A stretch of 42,557 nucleotides of DNA from Chara braunii (taxonomy: Eukaryota > Streptophyta > Charophyceae > Charales > Characeae): assembly GCA_003427395.1 (NCBI GenBank), contig BFEA01000013.1, forward strand, positions 5,553,272 through 5,595,828. The letters are read 5' to 3'. A program made the position numbers and the translations under genes. The notes below the pieces were generated by a model. It searched no databases and was not told where the DNA came from. It worked only from the letters and a program-made list of their open reading frames with translations. Below are positions 29,300 to 39,540 of this stretch, one piece after another. The first letter of the stretch is position 1. The number at the start of each line of letters is the position of its first letter.

Positions 29300-30225
29300 G
29301 TGTTCGGTGGCGGGAGCATCGCGAAACTCGCCAAGAAGCCGCATATGCGAGTGTGTGTGGGTCACTCGACGCGCAAAGAAGATCATTCCCCCACGAGTCG
29401 ACTAGCAAATAGCCTTCTTGGATCCAATAGTGCGATGGCGCCAGATTTGGAGAGGAGCTATTCATGTATTTGTCGTGAAACTTGGGGTCGGCTTGGTAGC
29501 CGTGGATGAAGTTGCCCCGCAAGTCATCGTCAATCTCGAACGTCGAGTAAACAGCGGTTCAATGGTCTAGATGTCGTGAAAGAGCATTCGCAAAAACGGT
29601 TAGACTTTCCCGGAATGTGGTCGGGAAAGAAGTCAAATTGGTTGATGAAAGCCATGCAACGGGCAATGGTGCTATTGACCGTGTCTTGGGTCTTGTAGAA
29701 GACCAACAGATTGTTATCCGTTACCCATCGGAATCGATTTCAACTGAGAAGAAAATGTTGCCACCGCTTAATCGGGTGTACGAAGGCTAACAACTTTTGT
29801 CGTGCCTCGTCAATTGAATGCACGACGGGCACTTCTTACTAAAGTATTCGATCGGGTCCACGTCATCGTTTTGCTAGAGGACGGCACCAATGGCATAGTC
29901 GGATGCATCGGTAGTGATGCTCGTCGACAAAAATGGGTGGTAGATGCGTAAAACCTTCGCGGATAGCAAGGAGGCTTTGAGGGCTAAGAAGAAAGCCCGC
30001 GCATTGTCACGGAATTTGATCAGCCGATTCTGGCATTGAAGCTTTGGTCAAATTGGCCGCGATTTTCAAATAGCCTTTGATGAAGCGTTGGTAGTAGCCG
30101 GCTAGGCCAATAAACGAATGAACATCCGTAACGTTCTTTGGCTCCAACCACTCTTGGACGGCCTGGATCTTGTTCGATAACGGAGTAATGCCCTCCGGTG
30201 TGACAAAATGGCCTAAGTACTCCAA
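29300..30225 (-). pseudogene. Element F RT connection, RNase H and start of integrase, degraded
   Basis: 30225-30007 reads MEYLGHFVTPEGITPLSNKI and SFIGLAGYYQRFIKGY (RT end). RNase H then follows in fragments: TSITTDASDYAIGAVL (about 29900), SKKCPSC-like, and the FHQPI..LLSRPHSGK region. The linker ends as LLGEFRDAPATEH (about 29320-29300), the first His of the integrase finger, at the edge of the mitochondrial insert. Frames change often. Confidence 0.82.
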
Positions 30226-30240
30226 CTCTTGCTTTACAAA

Positions 30241-31047
30241 TTAACACTTGTCGCGGTTGTCTTTGTACTTTGCACGACGGAGTGTCTCCAACACGCGTTG
30301 AAGATGCTCGAGATGGTCCTCCAAGGTCCGGCTATAGACGAGAATGTCGTCCCAGTAGACCAGCACAAACCAGTCCAACATCGTGCGAAACTCGTTGGTC
30401 ATCGCTGCTTGAAACGTTGTTGGGGCATTGGTGAGGCTAAAAGGCATGACAACCCACTCAAAACGGTCGTACTCAAAATCCTCGTACCGCGTATCGAAAT
30501 CAGATGATAACCGGACTTCGAGTCCAACTTGGAAAAAATACTTCGCGCCGCCCAAACGCTCAAGAAGATCATCAATACAAGGAAGAGGCCCCGCATTCTT
30601 GACGGTTTGCGTGTTGAGTGGGCTATAGTCGATGCATAAGTGAAGATCCTTGTTCTTCTTCCGTACGAAGAGAACTGGCACACCATATGGTGAGCTACTA
30701 GGGAAGATCCAACCCATATCCAACAAGTCATCGAGTTGGGCGTGGAGAACTGCGAGCAAATCCTCGCTCATGCAATAGATATATCCTTTCGGCGGTGCGA
30801 CATCGGCATCAAGAATGATCTCATGGGAGATTGGTCGATCCGTCACCACACCGGCAGGAGACTCAAAGACATCGGTGAACTCGTCAAACAACCCCGCAAC
30901 GCGGGTGTCCGAAGACAAGTCCGTGGGTGAGGACTCGGTTGATGCAACGGTTCTTAGGCCGATTTCGTCGGTCCGCTTGTAAGCGCAAAAGACTTGGCCG
31001 TCACAACTTGGCACCGGATCGAAGTGTGCGGAAGAGGGATGGTACAC
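30241..31047 (-). pseudogene. Element F reverse transcriptase
   Basis: 268 open codons: linker ending YIYCMSEDLLAVLHAQLDDLL, SPYGVPVLFVRKKNKDLHL, CIDYSPLNTQTVKNAGPLPC. The first catalytic motif is scrambled by a short frameshift (YFFQVGLEVRLSS in place of YFSKLDLKSGYHQ), then FEWVVMPFSLTNAPTTFQ. The polymerase motif is YWDD (30358-30347) instead of YLDD. Clearly inactive. Confidence 0.9.
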
Positions 31048-31748
31048 GACACCTCGGCGCCAAAGGCGTCACGAACGGTAAGCGTCTGCCGATGGAAGTC
31101 GAGCGTGTGATTCGCACTTGCAAGCCAAGGCATCCCCAAAATAATGTCGAAGTTCGTGTCCAAGATGTCAAACGTGACCGGCTCGCATGCATGAGGTGCA
31201 AAAGAAACTGGCACGACTGCGATGTAGCGATCAAGAAGTTGTTGCGTCCCATCGTCCACCATCTTGACCGCCGTAGGATGTGACTTCCTTCAAACTTGTG
31301 CGCCAAGGCTAGCCCTTTGTATAAAGGACCAGCTCATGAAATTGCGAGTCACACCGTTATCCAGCAAAGCGCTGCAGGACGCTTGCCCAACTTGGATGCG
31401 GACGTAAAGGAGCGGTGCGGTGTTGTCATTGTACCGCTGCGTGCGAAACTCGCGGGCCATGTTGGTAATATATGCACGGAGGTCCCCCACCGCAACTTCG
31501 TCTTCCGTTCGTCGATGTTGGTGGTGCATAGATGGGCGCATAGTGTTGCGCATTGCGGTCCCGATAAGCGGCCTGTGGAAGGGAGAGGAAGCAATGCATA
31601 ATCCCCAGGTGACAACGGGTCCAAGACCTCTACGTTGAACTCGCAAGGAATCCCTTGAAGAATTACTTGAAGACAATAAATTGTTGAAGCTTCCGGATGG
31701 AGAAGAAACCACACACACACCTTGTCCTTGAGCTTGAGATCTCAACAA
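30954..31748 (-). pseudogene. Element F aspartic protease
   Basis: Two frames. 31748-31290 ends with NTAPLLYVRIQVGQASC and ALLDNGVTRNFMS, where the D-S/T-G triad is D-N-G. 31262-30954 carries FDIILGMPWLASANHTLDFH and the beta strands around it. The equivalent in H is D-S-C, in C it is D-C-G. Confidence 0.87.
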
Positions 31749-31875
31749 TAGAACGAGCCGGGCAGAGAAGTCCTCGAAAGAATGAAGAATGGGAGGACTT
31801 GCGACTTCCGCATGTGCCTCGGAACTAAGGGAGGTCGCTCACGAAGCAACCGGTTTCGAAGGCTCCCGGTGGTGC

Positions 31876-32574
31876 TCACTTTTCCGGAAGGGACTTTCCC
31901 TTGGCCTTTGTGGGGCAACTGACTGTTTCGTGAAGGTTGTTGCACCATACACAATACCAATATCTCGTGCGGATCTTGTACACGCCCTCCGAGAGACCGT
32001 AATGTGACCAAGGTTCTTGAGATTCTTGTCCCGGCCTGGGGGATGAAGTGGTGTTAGTCTTCGATATGCCGCGTCCTCCACCTTTGGTGGGGCGGCCACC
32101 ATCCCGGGCGGCTGCTAATCTGTCTCCCTCGTCGGATGAAACAACCTCGTTTGATGAATCGGTCAGCATTGTTGCTGCTACCACGACCACTTTTGGCCGA
32201 TGCTGATCTCTACTCAGTCCTGCAGAAGACGAACGGCCCGGGTTGCGGGCCTCCGTGTTAGTCAGAATAATCTGCGAGGCGTTGTCAAATAATAGCTCAC
32301 TTGTGGTGAGCGTCTCCGCAGCTTGCGTCAATGCGTTCTGCAACGCCACACACGACGTTGCCTTTGCTGCTGCTTCGTCGTGATTCCGGCGTTGTTCCTC
32401 TGCAAGTTGACGTTGTTGCTCTACCTCTTCCTCCTTTTTCCTTGTGGCGGTGACCGCATCTGCCCTCTTCTTCCATTCAACTAGTTGGTCCAACATGCGG
32501 ATCTTGTAGGCCTCCTCAGTCTCTCCTTGCTTCCGGTTCATGTCGCCCGTCTGTGAGTGGGTGGCTGTTGGCAT
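31876..32574 (-). pseudogene. Element F gag, capsid deleted
   Basis: 232 codons. N-terminal charged coiled coil (residues about 30-70: KKRADAVTATRKKEEEVEQQ), a Ser/Thr/Gly-rich linker, then the zinc knuckle CVWCNNLHETVSC. The knuckle has only three residues before His (C-X2-C-X3-H-X4-C), one fewer than in H (CLWCNNDLHETVGC), so a codon was lost. The capsid block seen in C (LTWEDFEQLW) is missing, an internal deletion. The gag stop TGA (31878) is preceded by GGAAAAG where C and H have the GGGAAAC heptamer. Confidence 0.85.
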
Positions 32575-32617
32575 ACGCCACAGGAATGGGTGGCAGAGGC
32601 TGTAGTGGCACTAACTG

Positions 32618-32713
32618 CTGCTAACGTGGCGCTGATCGGCTGCTGACGTGGCACGACTGTTGGCTGACGTGGCCTGCTGACGTGGCCTGCTGATGTGGCC
32701 TGCTAGGGTGGCA
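32618..32713. repeat. Cluster of GCTGACGTGGC repeats
   Basis: Five or six imperfect copies with 11-16 bp spacing (CTAACGTGGC, CTGACGTGGC, CTGACGTGGC, CTGACGTGGC, CTGATGTGGC, CTAGGGTGGC). The core TGACGTGGC is an ACGT-type site like those bound by plant bZIP proteins. Located in the leader just before gag of F. Confidence 0.8.
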
Positions 32714-33490
32714 ACTCACCGATGCCGCGGTAGGGTGAAGCAGAAGATAGGTGGGAGGAGAGAGTAGAAGACGGACACAGCAGCCATGAGGTGGGTGGGA
32801 GAGGGGAAAGTAGATGTAATGTACTAGCGTTTCCTCACCCCCCGGGGGTCACACTGATCGCCCAGATAAGGAGCCACTAATCAATTTTGAAAAGTTCAAA
32901 CTTGGCTTAAATAATAATAATTTTGAATAAAACATTCGAAATGGCAAGTTCGGTAGGTCTTCGAATCCCCAAAATCCCGAAATTGAAATAATAATAAAAA
33001 AAAATCAAATTTCAGACTGCAAATAATCAGAGAAACGAAAAAGTAATAATTAAACTGCAAAAGAATTTCGCAAGTTCAGATAATTCCGATTTTAAATTTC
33101 GGAATAATTTTGATAAGAGTATGTGTGAAGAGAGATTTTCTCATAAGAAATTAAAATTTTGGAATAGTAAACAATGGAAAAATTTGAAGTCCAGAAAAAT
33201 GCAAGAAATCAAAATTTCAGCTACTAATAACTGCGTGATTTGGAATTAAAAACAAATTAACGTAGGAAAAGAATTCCGACACTAAAAATATTTTTGGATT
33301 TGTCAAGCAGCGAATTTTTGAATTTCAAGAAAAACAAGAATCGAAAACTTCAGCTAATGCTCAATTTCGGATTTTCGATTATTAAAAAAAAAAAACGAAT
33401 CTGCACGAAAGAAGGAATTTCGATTTTTTTTTTTTTTTTTTGGAATTGGCAGTTGTGTCATAAATTGCGAATGGGGACTAATTAGGGTAA

Positions 33491-33522
33491 CCTAATCAAT
33501 CAATCAATCATTCAATCGAATC

Positions 33523-33555
<33 letters not shown>

Positions 33556-33640
33556 CAATCAATCGATCAATCGATCAATCAATCGAAAAATCAATCAATC
33601 AATCAATCGATTAATCAATCGATCGATCGATCGATCTATC
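33491..33640. repeat. (ATCA)n / (ATCG)n tetranucleotide satellite
   Basis: About 150 bp of AATC-type repeats with interspersed GATC variants, ending GATCGATCGATCGATC. Sits in the leader of F close to the PBS, where element C has its own minisatellite. Confidence 0.97.
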
Positions 33641-33684
33641 CTCTACGTCGTGTGCCAGGTCAGGTATGTCCTGATTCACTTAGC

Positions 33685-33700
33685 GGTAGCTCCAATACCA
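33685..33700 (-). promoter_or_regulatory. Primer binding site of element F
   Basis: On the minus strand TGGTATTGGAGCTACC, two bases inside the end of the 5' LTR (33703). The first 13 bases equal the PBS of element A although the two belong to different families. Confidence 0.82.
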
Positions 33701-33702
33701 AC

Positions 33703-34000
33703 TGATACATGCTCAGTCGAGTGATAAAAAATACTCGAACGGACAATGCAATGTCAGCAAAGAATCCACAAGCAATGTACATCCAGATGCATACAAAAAT
33801 AGCACAATGTCGCGCAACGGAAGACTCAAAGATATGACCTGACCTATCAAAGATTGACGCGACATCCCATCATACAACACACATGTGAGAGAGGGAGGAG
33901 GGCCGACATACACAAAAGAAAGGTCCCTCCTTGCACACGCACATGGGGGAAATACCACGGATCAGAGATTGGGGGAGGTGAGACAAAGATGGAGGTGAGG
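33703..34000 (-). repeat. 5' LTR of element F (truncated)
   Basis: Matches 26856-27130 with moderate divergence (ACATGTGAGAGAGGGAGGAGGG and CGCACATGGGGGA blocks shared). Ends abruptly at GGAGGTGAGG where fragment G starts; the other ~870 bp are missing. Confidence 0.88.
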
Positions 34001-34795
34001 ATGTCGTTCCCGAGTCATTGCCCGTCGGACTGCCCCCGGATCGTGGTGTCTCTCATACCATTGATTTGGAACCCGGTCACACTCCTCCATGTCAACCACC
34101 CTACCAGCTCTCCGACGGACAAACCCGACCAACCCCCCCCTTCCGATCCCGCTCTTACCTCAAGGACGTCTTTTCCGAGTCCTTGCCCGCCAGACTACCT
34201 GGTGTCTCTCATGCCATTGATATGGAACCCGGTCACTACCTATTATTGTCTTGTCCTTCATCATCAACGCTTGTGGCCGCAAAGCGGTCTCCCTTCCACC
34301 GGCTATGACTCCCCGATCACCATTCGACTCCGGGGACAAGGACACCGCCGTCGTAGTAGACCACACCGTTCCCGAGGCCACAATGACTGTCGGCTCTCTC
34401 CGCAGCCAGGTCTCATTCGATGTCATGCACTTGATGTACGATATCATCCTAGGAACCCCATAGCTCAACCATTTCATGCCTTATGCATTCTATCCCACCT
34501 TCTTTCGCATCACCACACCCCCCGGCTCTACCTTGGACATTCCCTACTTTCCCCACCCTACCTCCCAACCTTCCGTCACTCCCCACCAGTTTCTCGACAT
34601 GGCTCGTCACAACCCCAACTCTACCTACTATTGTCTTGTCCTTGACCGTGAGGGTCTTGAGGACTTGCTTCCAACGAACAAACCCAACCAAGCCCCCCCT
34701 TCCGACCCCGCTCTTACCTCTATCCTCGAGCCCCCCCTTCCGACCCTGCTCTTACCTCTATCCTCGAGGAGTTCAAGGACGTCTTTCCCGAGTCC
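34001..34795 (+). pseudogene. Fragment G protease end and rearranged PR-RT linker
   Basis: The linker motif (ESLPAELPPDHGVSHTID, ...PGHTPPCRPPYQLS) occurs three times in partial form: about 34005-34120, 34165-34235 and 34790-34890. Between them lie a protease remnant (VSFDVMHLMYDIILGTP then TAG where Trp is expected, 34461) and a spacer with TYYCLVL repeated near 34229 and 34621. A 38-bp unit (CCCCCCTTCCGACC...) is tandem at 34692 and 34730. Heavily rearranged. Confidence 0.8.
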
Positions 34796-35455
34796 TTGCC
34801 CGCCGAACTACCTCCGGATCATGGTGTCTCTCATACCATTGATCTAAAACCTGGTCACACTCCTCCATGTCGACCACCCTACCAGCTCTCCGTTCCTAAG
34901 GTCGAAGAAATGGAGCGACAACTCAATGAACTCCTTGAAAAAGGATTCATTAAGCCAAGCTCCTCCCCCTTCAGTACAAGTTACCTCTTCGTCAAGAAAG
35001 GCGGAACCTTCAAACTCCGCATGTGCACAGACTACCGCGCCCTCAACCGAATCATGATCAAGAACAAGCACCCCTTGCCTCACATCCTTGAGTTTCTTGA
35101 TCGCCTCCGTGGAGCGAAGTACTTCACAAAGATCGACCTCCGAAGTGTCTTCCACCAGATCCACATTTGCGAAGAGGATAATCATAAGATTGCCCTCTGC
35201 TCTTGCTTTGGGCATTACGAGTTCCTTGCGATGCCTTTTGGCCTCACAAAGGCCCCAACAACCTTCCAATCTACTACGAATCACATCGTTCGCGATCTTC
35301 TTGAAGTTTGTGTCGACATCTTTCTTGATGATATCCTAGTCTTCATTCCCATCTTCAAGACTCATCTTGAGCACATCGCCAGGTCCTCTCTATCCTCAGA
35401 GACCAAAAGCTCTACGCCTAGCTCAACAAATGCACTTTTGTTGCCTCAAGCGTAG
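34796..35455 (+). pseudogene. Fragment G reverse transcriptase
   Basis: 219 open codons: PPYQLSVPKVEEMERQLNEL, IKPSSSPFSTSYLFVKKGG, MCTDYRALNRIMIKNKHPLP. Asp114 is in FTKIDLRSVFHQ, then MPFGLTKAPTTFQS and the polymerase motif FLDD (residues 176-179), so all catalytic Asp are present. The frame shifts near 35380; the thumb continues as LNKCTFVASSVEYLDHIVS in another frame. Confidence 0.92.
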
Positions 35456-36145
35456 AATACCTTGACCACATTGTATCTGTTGACGGTATCTGCATGGACC
35501 TTGCTGCAGCTTCGTTCCTTCCTTGGTCTTGGCAACTACTACCGCCCCTTCATTTGCGACTTCTCCGAAATCTCCTACCCCCTCCACGAGCTCACTCGCA
35601 AAAACAAGCCTTTTGCATGGAACGAGCCGTCAAGCCGTCTTCGACCTCCTCAAACAAGTCATTACCTCAGCCCCTGTCCTCAAGATTGCTGACCCCTCTC
35701 AACACTTTTATGTTACCACCGCTGCCTCAGACTTTGCTCTTGGAGTCGTCCTGTCCCAACACTTCTCCCGCGACACCTCGGAACCCTTCTCCATCAAGGA
35801 CCCCCCCACCCACTCCGAGGCTCCACCCAGCGAGTATCCTATCGCATTTGTGAGCAACAAGTTCATCCCCACAAACATGAACTATCCCTCCAATGAGAAG
35901 GAACTCCTCACCGTCATCCATGCCCTCACAGTCTAGCGCCCATACCTCGACGGTCAGCACTTCACTATCCACACCGACAACACTATCGTCTCAAACATAC
36001 TCATCAAGAAAGATATCACACCCTGCCAAGCTTGGTGGTTAGACTTTCTCGCCCAGTTTACATTTACCATCTGTCGTACCCTCGACAAAAGCAATCGCGT
36101 CGTTGATGCGCTCTCTCAACGACCCGATCACAAGCCCCTTTAGAA
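35456..36145 (+). pseudogene. Fragment G RNase H
   Basis: LRSFLGLGNYYRPFICDFSE (35500-35560), then a frameshift into QAVFDLLKQVITSAPVLKIAD. The first catalytic residue is lost: VTTAASDFALG where the family has VTTDAS. The Glu (NEKELLTVIHAL) and second Asp (IHTDNTIVSN) follow with a TAG (35934) between them, and VDALSQRPDHKPL closes the domain. Confidence 0.88.
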
Positions 36146-37450
36146 ATCTATGCCGCCATGACTCATGTTCAGCTCCTACCTGCCCTTCATCACCGCTATA
36201 CTCACGGGTACTCTTTATGCCCCAATTTCTCGACCATCTACAACAAGCTTCGGGACCTCGACACCGTCCCCGACTGCTCCCTCCACGACAACCTCTTGTA
36301 TATTAACACTAAAGGCACTCGCCGACTTTGTATCCCTGGCGCACGCGGTCTTCGACTCTTGGCCGAACACCACGACGCCAAGACCGCAGGGCACCTTGGT
36401 TTCCAGAAGACATTCCTCACCGTCTCGCGCTACTTCTACTAGCCCTCACTCCCCACCGATGCAAAGCATATATACGATCATGCCCCACTTGTCAAGCAGT
36501 CAACCCCTCAAACCAGGCCAAGCCTGGCAAGCTCCTGTCATTGCCTATCCCCACCCATAGGTGGCAGTCCATCTCTATGGATTTCATGTGCGGTCTCCCC
36601 GAGACTGACCGCGGCTACGACTGCATCTACGTCATTGTCTGCCGCTTGACCAAGAGGGCCCATTTCATCCCTTGCACCACTTCTCACAATGCCAAAGACG
36701 TCACCACACTCTTCTTCGATCATGTCACACGCCATCACGGTCTCCTGGAAAACATCATCAGTGACCGTGATCCTTGCTTCCTTTCCCAATTCTGGAAAAA
36801 ACCTGTTCAAAGCCAACGATGCTCTCAATTACAGCACTGCATTCCATCCCGAGACAGATGGCTAGACCGAAAAGATGAACGATACTCTCCAAAGGATTGT
36901 GCAGAAGTATTGTCATCCACACCAGCACGATTGGGATCAGTTGCTCACGGCCGCCAAGATTGTCTACAACAACGTTGTCTGGCCTTCCACTGGCGTGTCC
37001 CCATACTACGTTGACCTTGGCTACCATCCCCGCTTGCCCGCAGACTTCTTGCTGCCCTCACAGTTGAACCCATCTACTGCTTGTCCTTCTCTCAATGAAT
37101 GGGTTGCAACAAGTGAACCGCCTCACTCAGAGAAGCCACTGACTCCCTTTAAAGAACCCAACAACAACAAACAACGAAGACCAACAAACACAGACGAGAT
37201 ACACATTCAAAGTAGGGGACAAAGTCCAGCTCTCTACCAAACGCTTTGAACCCAAGTATGGCTTGTCCAAGAGACTTTCAAACAAGCGGCTTGGTCCATT
37301 CCCCCCTGTAAATCACAAACTTCAACCACCCCCTGACATGAGCCGTGTTCACCCTGTCTTCCATGTAGAGTACTTAAAAGAATACCATGAATCACCTCCA
37401 CAACTTGTCGACCGCCTGTATCCTCGACCTCCACCAATCATGCTACCTAC
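36146..37450 (+). pseudogene. Fragment G integrase
   Basis: Zinc finger: HHDAKTAGHLGFQKT, a TAG at 36440, then CPTCQAVNP in another frame. Core: Asp1 in SISMDFMCGLPETDRGYD, Asp2 in IISDRDPCFLSQFWK, then a frameshift. The HPETDG-TEK motif keeps its Glu but Gln is replaced by TAG (36863-36865). The remaining part (MNDTLQRIVQKYCHPHQHDW, YNNVVWPSTGVSPYYVDLGY) is open. Then KRLSNKRLGPF and VHPVFHVEYLKEY. Confidence 0.9.
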
Positions 37451-37596
37451 CGGGCCAGAATTCGTGTTAGAATCTATCACGGGACGAAGAACAACTCCAG
37501 TATCCGAGCACCCGTAACCAATTAGTACAAAGTCAAATGGACCAGATACCCAGATGAAAAATCTACATGGGAACCCCTTGACAATCTCAAGAACAG
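37451..37596 (+). pseudogene. Fragment G canonical chromodomain
   Basis: Starts FVLESITGRRTT, a stop and frame change, then YKVKWTRYPDEKSTWEPLDN (from 37526) and LKNR. The Y-V-W...Y...W-E-P pattern is that of chromodomains in chromoviruses, which bind methylated histone H3 and guide integration. Broken only by the stop at 37515 and one indel. Confidence 0.9.
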
Positions 37597-37701
37597 GCAT
37601 ACAAGGCACGCACGAGATTCCGCTATTGTCTATGGTGCAACAACGATCTCCACGAGACAGTGGGCTGCCCGTTGAAAGGCAAAGGAAAATCGGGAAACTG
37701 A
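37597..37701 (+). pseudogene. Element H nucleocapsid end of gag
   Basis: Begins YKARTRFRY, directly followed by the zinc knuckle CLWCNNDLHETVGC (37627-37668; C-X2-C-X4-H-X4-C), PLKGKGKSGN and TGA (37699). The upstream gag is lost at the junction with the chromodomain of G. Confidence 0.88.
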
Positions 37702-37734
37702 GCACCGCCGGGAGTGTCCTCGATGACACTCTCG
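37692..37734 (+). promoter_or_regulatory. Putative -1 ribosomal frameshift signal, element H
   Basis: GGGAAAC at 37692-37698, phased G GGA AAC in the zinc-knuckle frame, with TGA right after it. Ten nt later CGGGAGTGTC (37709-37718) pairs with GACACTCTCG (37725-37734): ten base pairs, one G-U, six-base loop. In H the recognisable pol spacer (EPVALRV at about 37740) is now in frame 0, so a later indel separates it from the -1 frame. Confidence 0.6.
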
Positions 37735-38842
37735 ACGCCTTCCGAACCGGTCGCTTTGCGGGTGACTGCCTTTCGTTTCGAGGCACATGTGGAAGTCGAT
37801 AGTCCTCCTCTTCTATATTCTTATGAGGACTATGCTGTCCGGCTCGTTCCTACGTTGGGTACTCATGCTCAAGGACAAGACGTGTGTGCGGCATCTTCTT
37901 CGTCCGGCAGCGGCGACTTATCGTCTTCAAGTGGTTCTTCTTGGGATTCGGCGAACGAGTTCAACATAGAGGTATTGGACCTGCTCACGTTCGAGGATAT
38001 CGCATGGCTTCCTCTCCCGACCACGGGTTGCTTGTCGGGACCGCAATGCGCAGCATTATGCGCTCATCTTCACACGTACTTATCCTTCTATGCACCACCA
38101 ACTTCGCCGACGGATGACGAAGTCGCGGTGGGGGACATCCTTGCGTATGTTACCAAGGTGGCCCGCGAGTTTCACAATCAGCGGTACGACGACAACAACG
38201 CACCGCTCCTCTATGTCCGCATCCAAGTTGCAGGATAGCTGCGCGTCTCGCAATTTTATGAGCCAAGCCTTTATGCAAAAGGCTGGCCTTGGCGCACAAG
38301 TTCGAAGGAAGGCAAACTCGACGGCGATCAAGTTGGCGGACGGAAGGACGCAACAACTTATCGATCGCTACATCGAGCCCGTACCGGTGTATTTCGTACC
38401 TCATGCATGCGAACCGGTGACATTTGACATTTTGGACACGGACTTTGACATTATTTTCGGAATGCCTTGGCTTGCAAGTGCGGATCACACGGTCAACTTC
38501 CACCGGTGGACTCTTACCGTTCGCGACGCCTTCGGCGCTAAAGTGTCGTGTACTATTCCTCTTCCACACCCTTCGATTCGGTGCCAAGTGGTGACCAAAT
38601 CATTCCGGGCTACCTGTGCTTACGAGCAGCCCGACGAAATCGGCCTATGCTTTCTACGAACTGTCGCGGTAGCCGACTCTTCACCCACGGACTTGTCTTC
38701 GGACCCCCGTGTGGTGCGGTTGCTTCACGAGTTCGCCGACATCTTCGAGTCACCTACCGATGTGGTGTCGGATCGGTCAATCTCTCACGAGATCATCTCG
38801 AGGCCGGTGTCGTGCCGCCGAAAGGTTGCATTTATCGCATGA
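37714..38842 (+). pseudogene. Element H protease
   Basis: Spacer EPVALRVTAF, LYSYEDYAVRLVP, then DDEVAVGDILAYVTKVAREF and NAPLLYVRIQV. About 20 nt are missing before the active site, which reads DSCASRNFMS (Asp kept, Gly to Cys). The second frame continues QLIDRYIEPVPVYFVPHACE, FDIIFGMPWLASADHTVNFH and CTIPLPHPSIRCQVV. The PR-RT linker LLHEFADIFESPTDVVSDR follows, then a frameshift at about 38805. Confidence 0.9.
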
Positions 38843-39538
38843 GCGAGGAGGAGCTTACAGTCCTCCGCTCGCAACTGGATGATTTGTTGGACAAGGGCTG
38901 GATCTGCCCTAGTAGCTCTCCATACGGAGCGCTTGGGCGATTGGGCGGCGCAAAGTAATTTTCTAAGTTGGGTTTGAAGTTGGGATATCATCAAATCTCG
39001 ATCCGATCGAACGATCGTTACAAATCCGCGTTCAAGACGCGGTATGGACATTTTGAGTGGGTGGTCATGTCTTTTGGCCTCACCAACGTCTCGGCGACCT
39101 TTCAAGCGGCAATGACCAACAAGTTCCGTGCAATGTTGGACCGGTTCGTGCTGGTCTACTTAGACGATATTCTCGTCTATAGCCGTTCATTGGAGGATCA
39201 TCTTGAGCACCCTCGATGAGTGTTGGAGACGCTCCACCGCGCCAAGTACAAGGCCAGCTGCGACAAGCACGAATTTGTCCGGCAAGAGCTGGAATACTTG
39301 GGCTATTTGTCACACCGGAAGGCATTAGTTCACTATAGGACAAGATTCAAGCCGTCCAAGAGTGGCCGGATGTTTGTTCGTTCCTTGGCCTCGCCGGCTA
39401 CAACCAGCGTTTTACCAAGGGCTACTCGAAGATCACGGCCCACTTGACCAAGCTTCAATGCGAGGATCGGTTGTTTTACCAAGGGCTACTCGAAGATTGC
39501 GGCCCACTTGACCAAGCTTCAATGTGAGGATTGATCGT
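38843..39538 (+). pseudogene. Element H reverse transcriptase, internally deleted
   Basis: GCIYRMSEEELTVLRSQLDD and SSSPYGA, then a deletion of roughly 120 nt removing the CIDY region, resuming at LGRLGGAK followed by TAA. After that SKLGLKLGYHQISIRSNDRY (the catalytic Asp of KLDLKSGYHQ is Gly), FEWVVMSFGLTNVSATFQA and YLDD (39157-39168). The thumb is frameshifted. A 64-bp tandem duplication lies at 39411-39538. Confidence 0.9.
39411..39538 (+). repeat. 64-bp tandem duplication in RT of H
   Basis: TTTACCAAGGGCTACTCGAA starts at 39411 and again at 39475; the two copies differ at a few bases (GATCACGG/GATTGCGG, ATGCGAGG/ATGTGAGG). Confidence 0.93.
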
Positions 39539-39540
39539 TT

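Larger units (their letters stand above)
32575..33684 (-). other. AT-rich leader of element F
   Basis: No coding signal. Like the leader of C it has many AAATTTCGG-like motifs (32890-33480). It also holds a 14-15 bp repeat cluster near gag, a T20 run (33425-33444) and an ATCA-type satellite near the PBS. Confidence 0.75.
26838..34000 (-). mobile_element. Element F: gypsy retrotransposon with truncated 5' LTR, minus strand
   Basis: On the minus strand, in order: partial 5' LTR (34000-33703), PBS, AT-rich leader, gag, protease, RT, RNase H, integrase (with a mitochondrial insert), chromodomain-like tail, PPT and 3' LTR (28007-26838). The coding parts are sisters of element H (same family as C but closer to H). 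Heavily decayed, with capsid missing. The 5' LTR is cut at about 34000 where fragment G begins. Confidence 0.92.
34001..37596 (+). mobile_element. Fragment G: chromovirus-type Ty3/gypsy pol without LTRs
   Basis: Protease end, RT, RNase H, integrase and a canonical chromodomain, C-rich on the + strand and quite different in sequence from the A and C families (FLDD polymerase motif, RSFLGLGNYYRPF). No LTR, PBS, gag or PPT is visible: it starts abruptly in the LTR of F and ends abruptly at gag of H, so it is a fragment, probably joined by deletion or rearrangement. Confidence 0.9.

Noticed and set aside
33491-33640. CRISPR-like or functional array
   Set aside because: It is a simple tetranucleotide satellite without unique spacers, in a eukaryotic retroelement leader.
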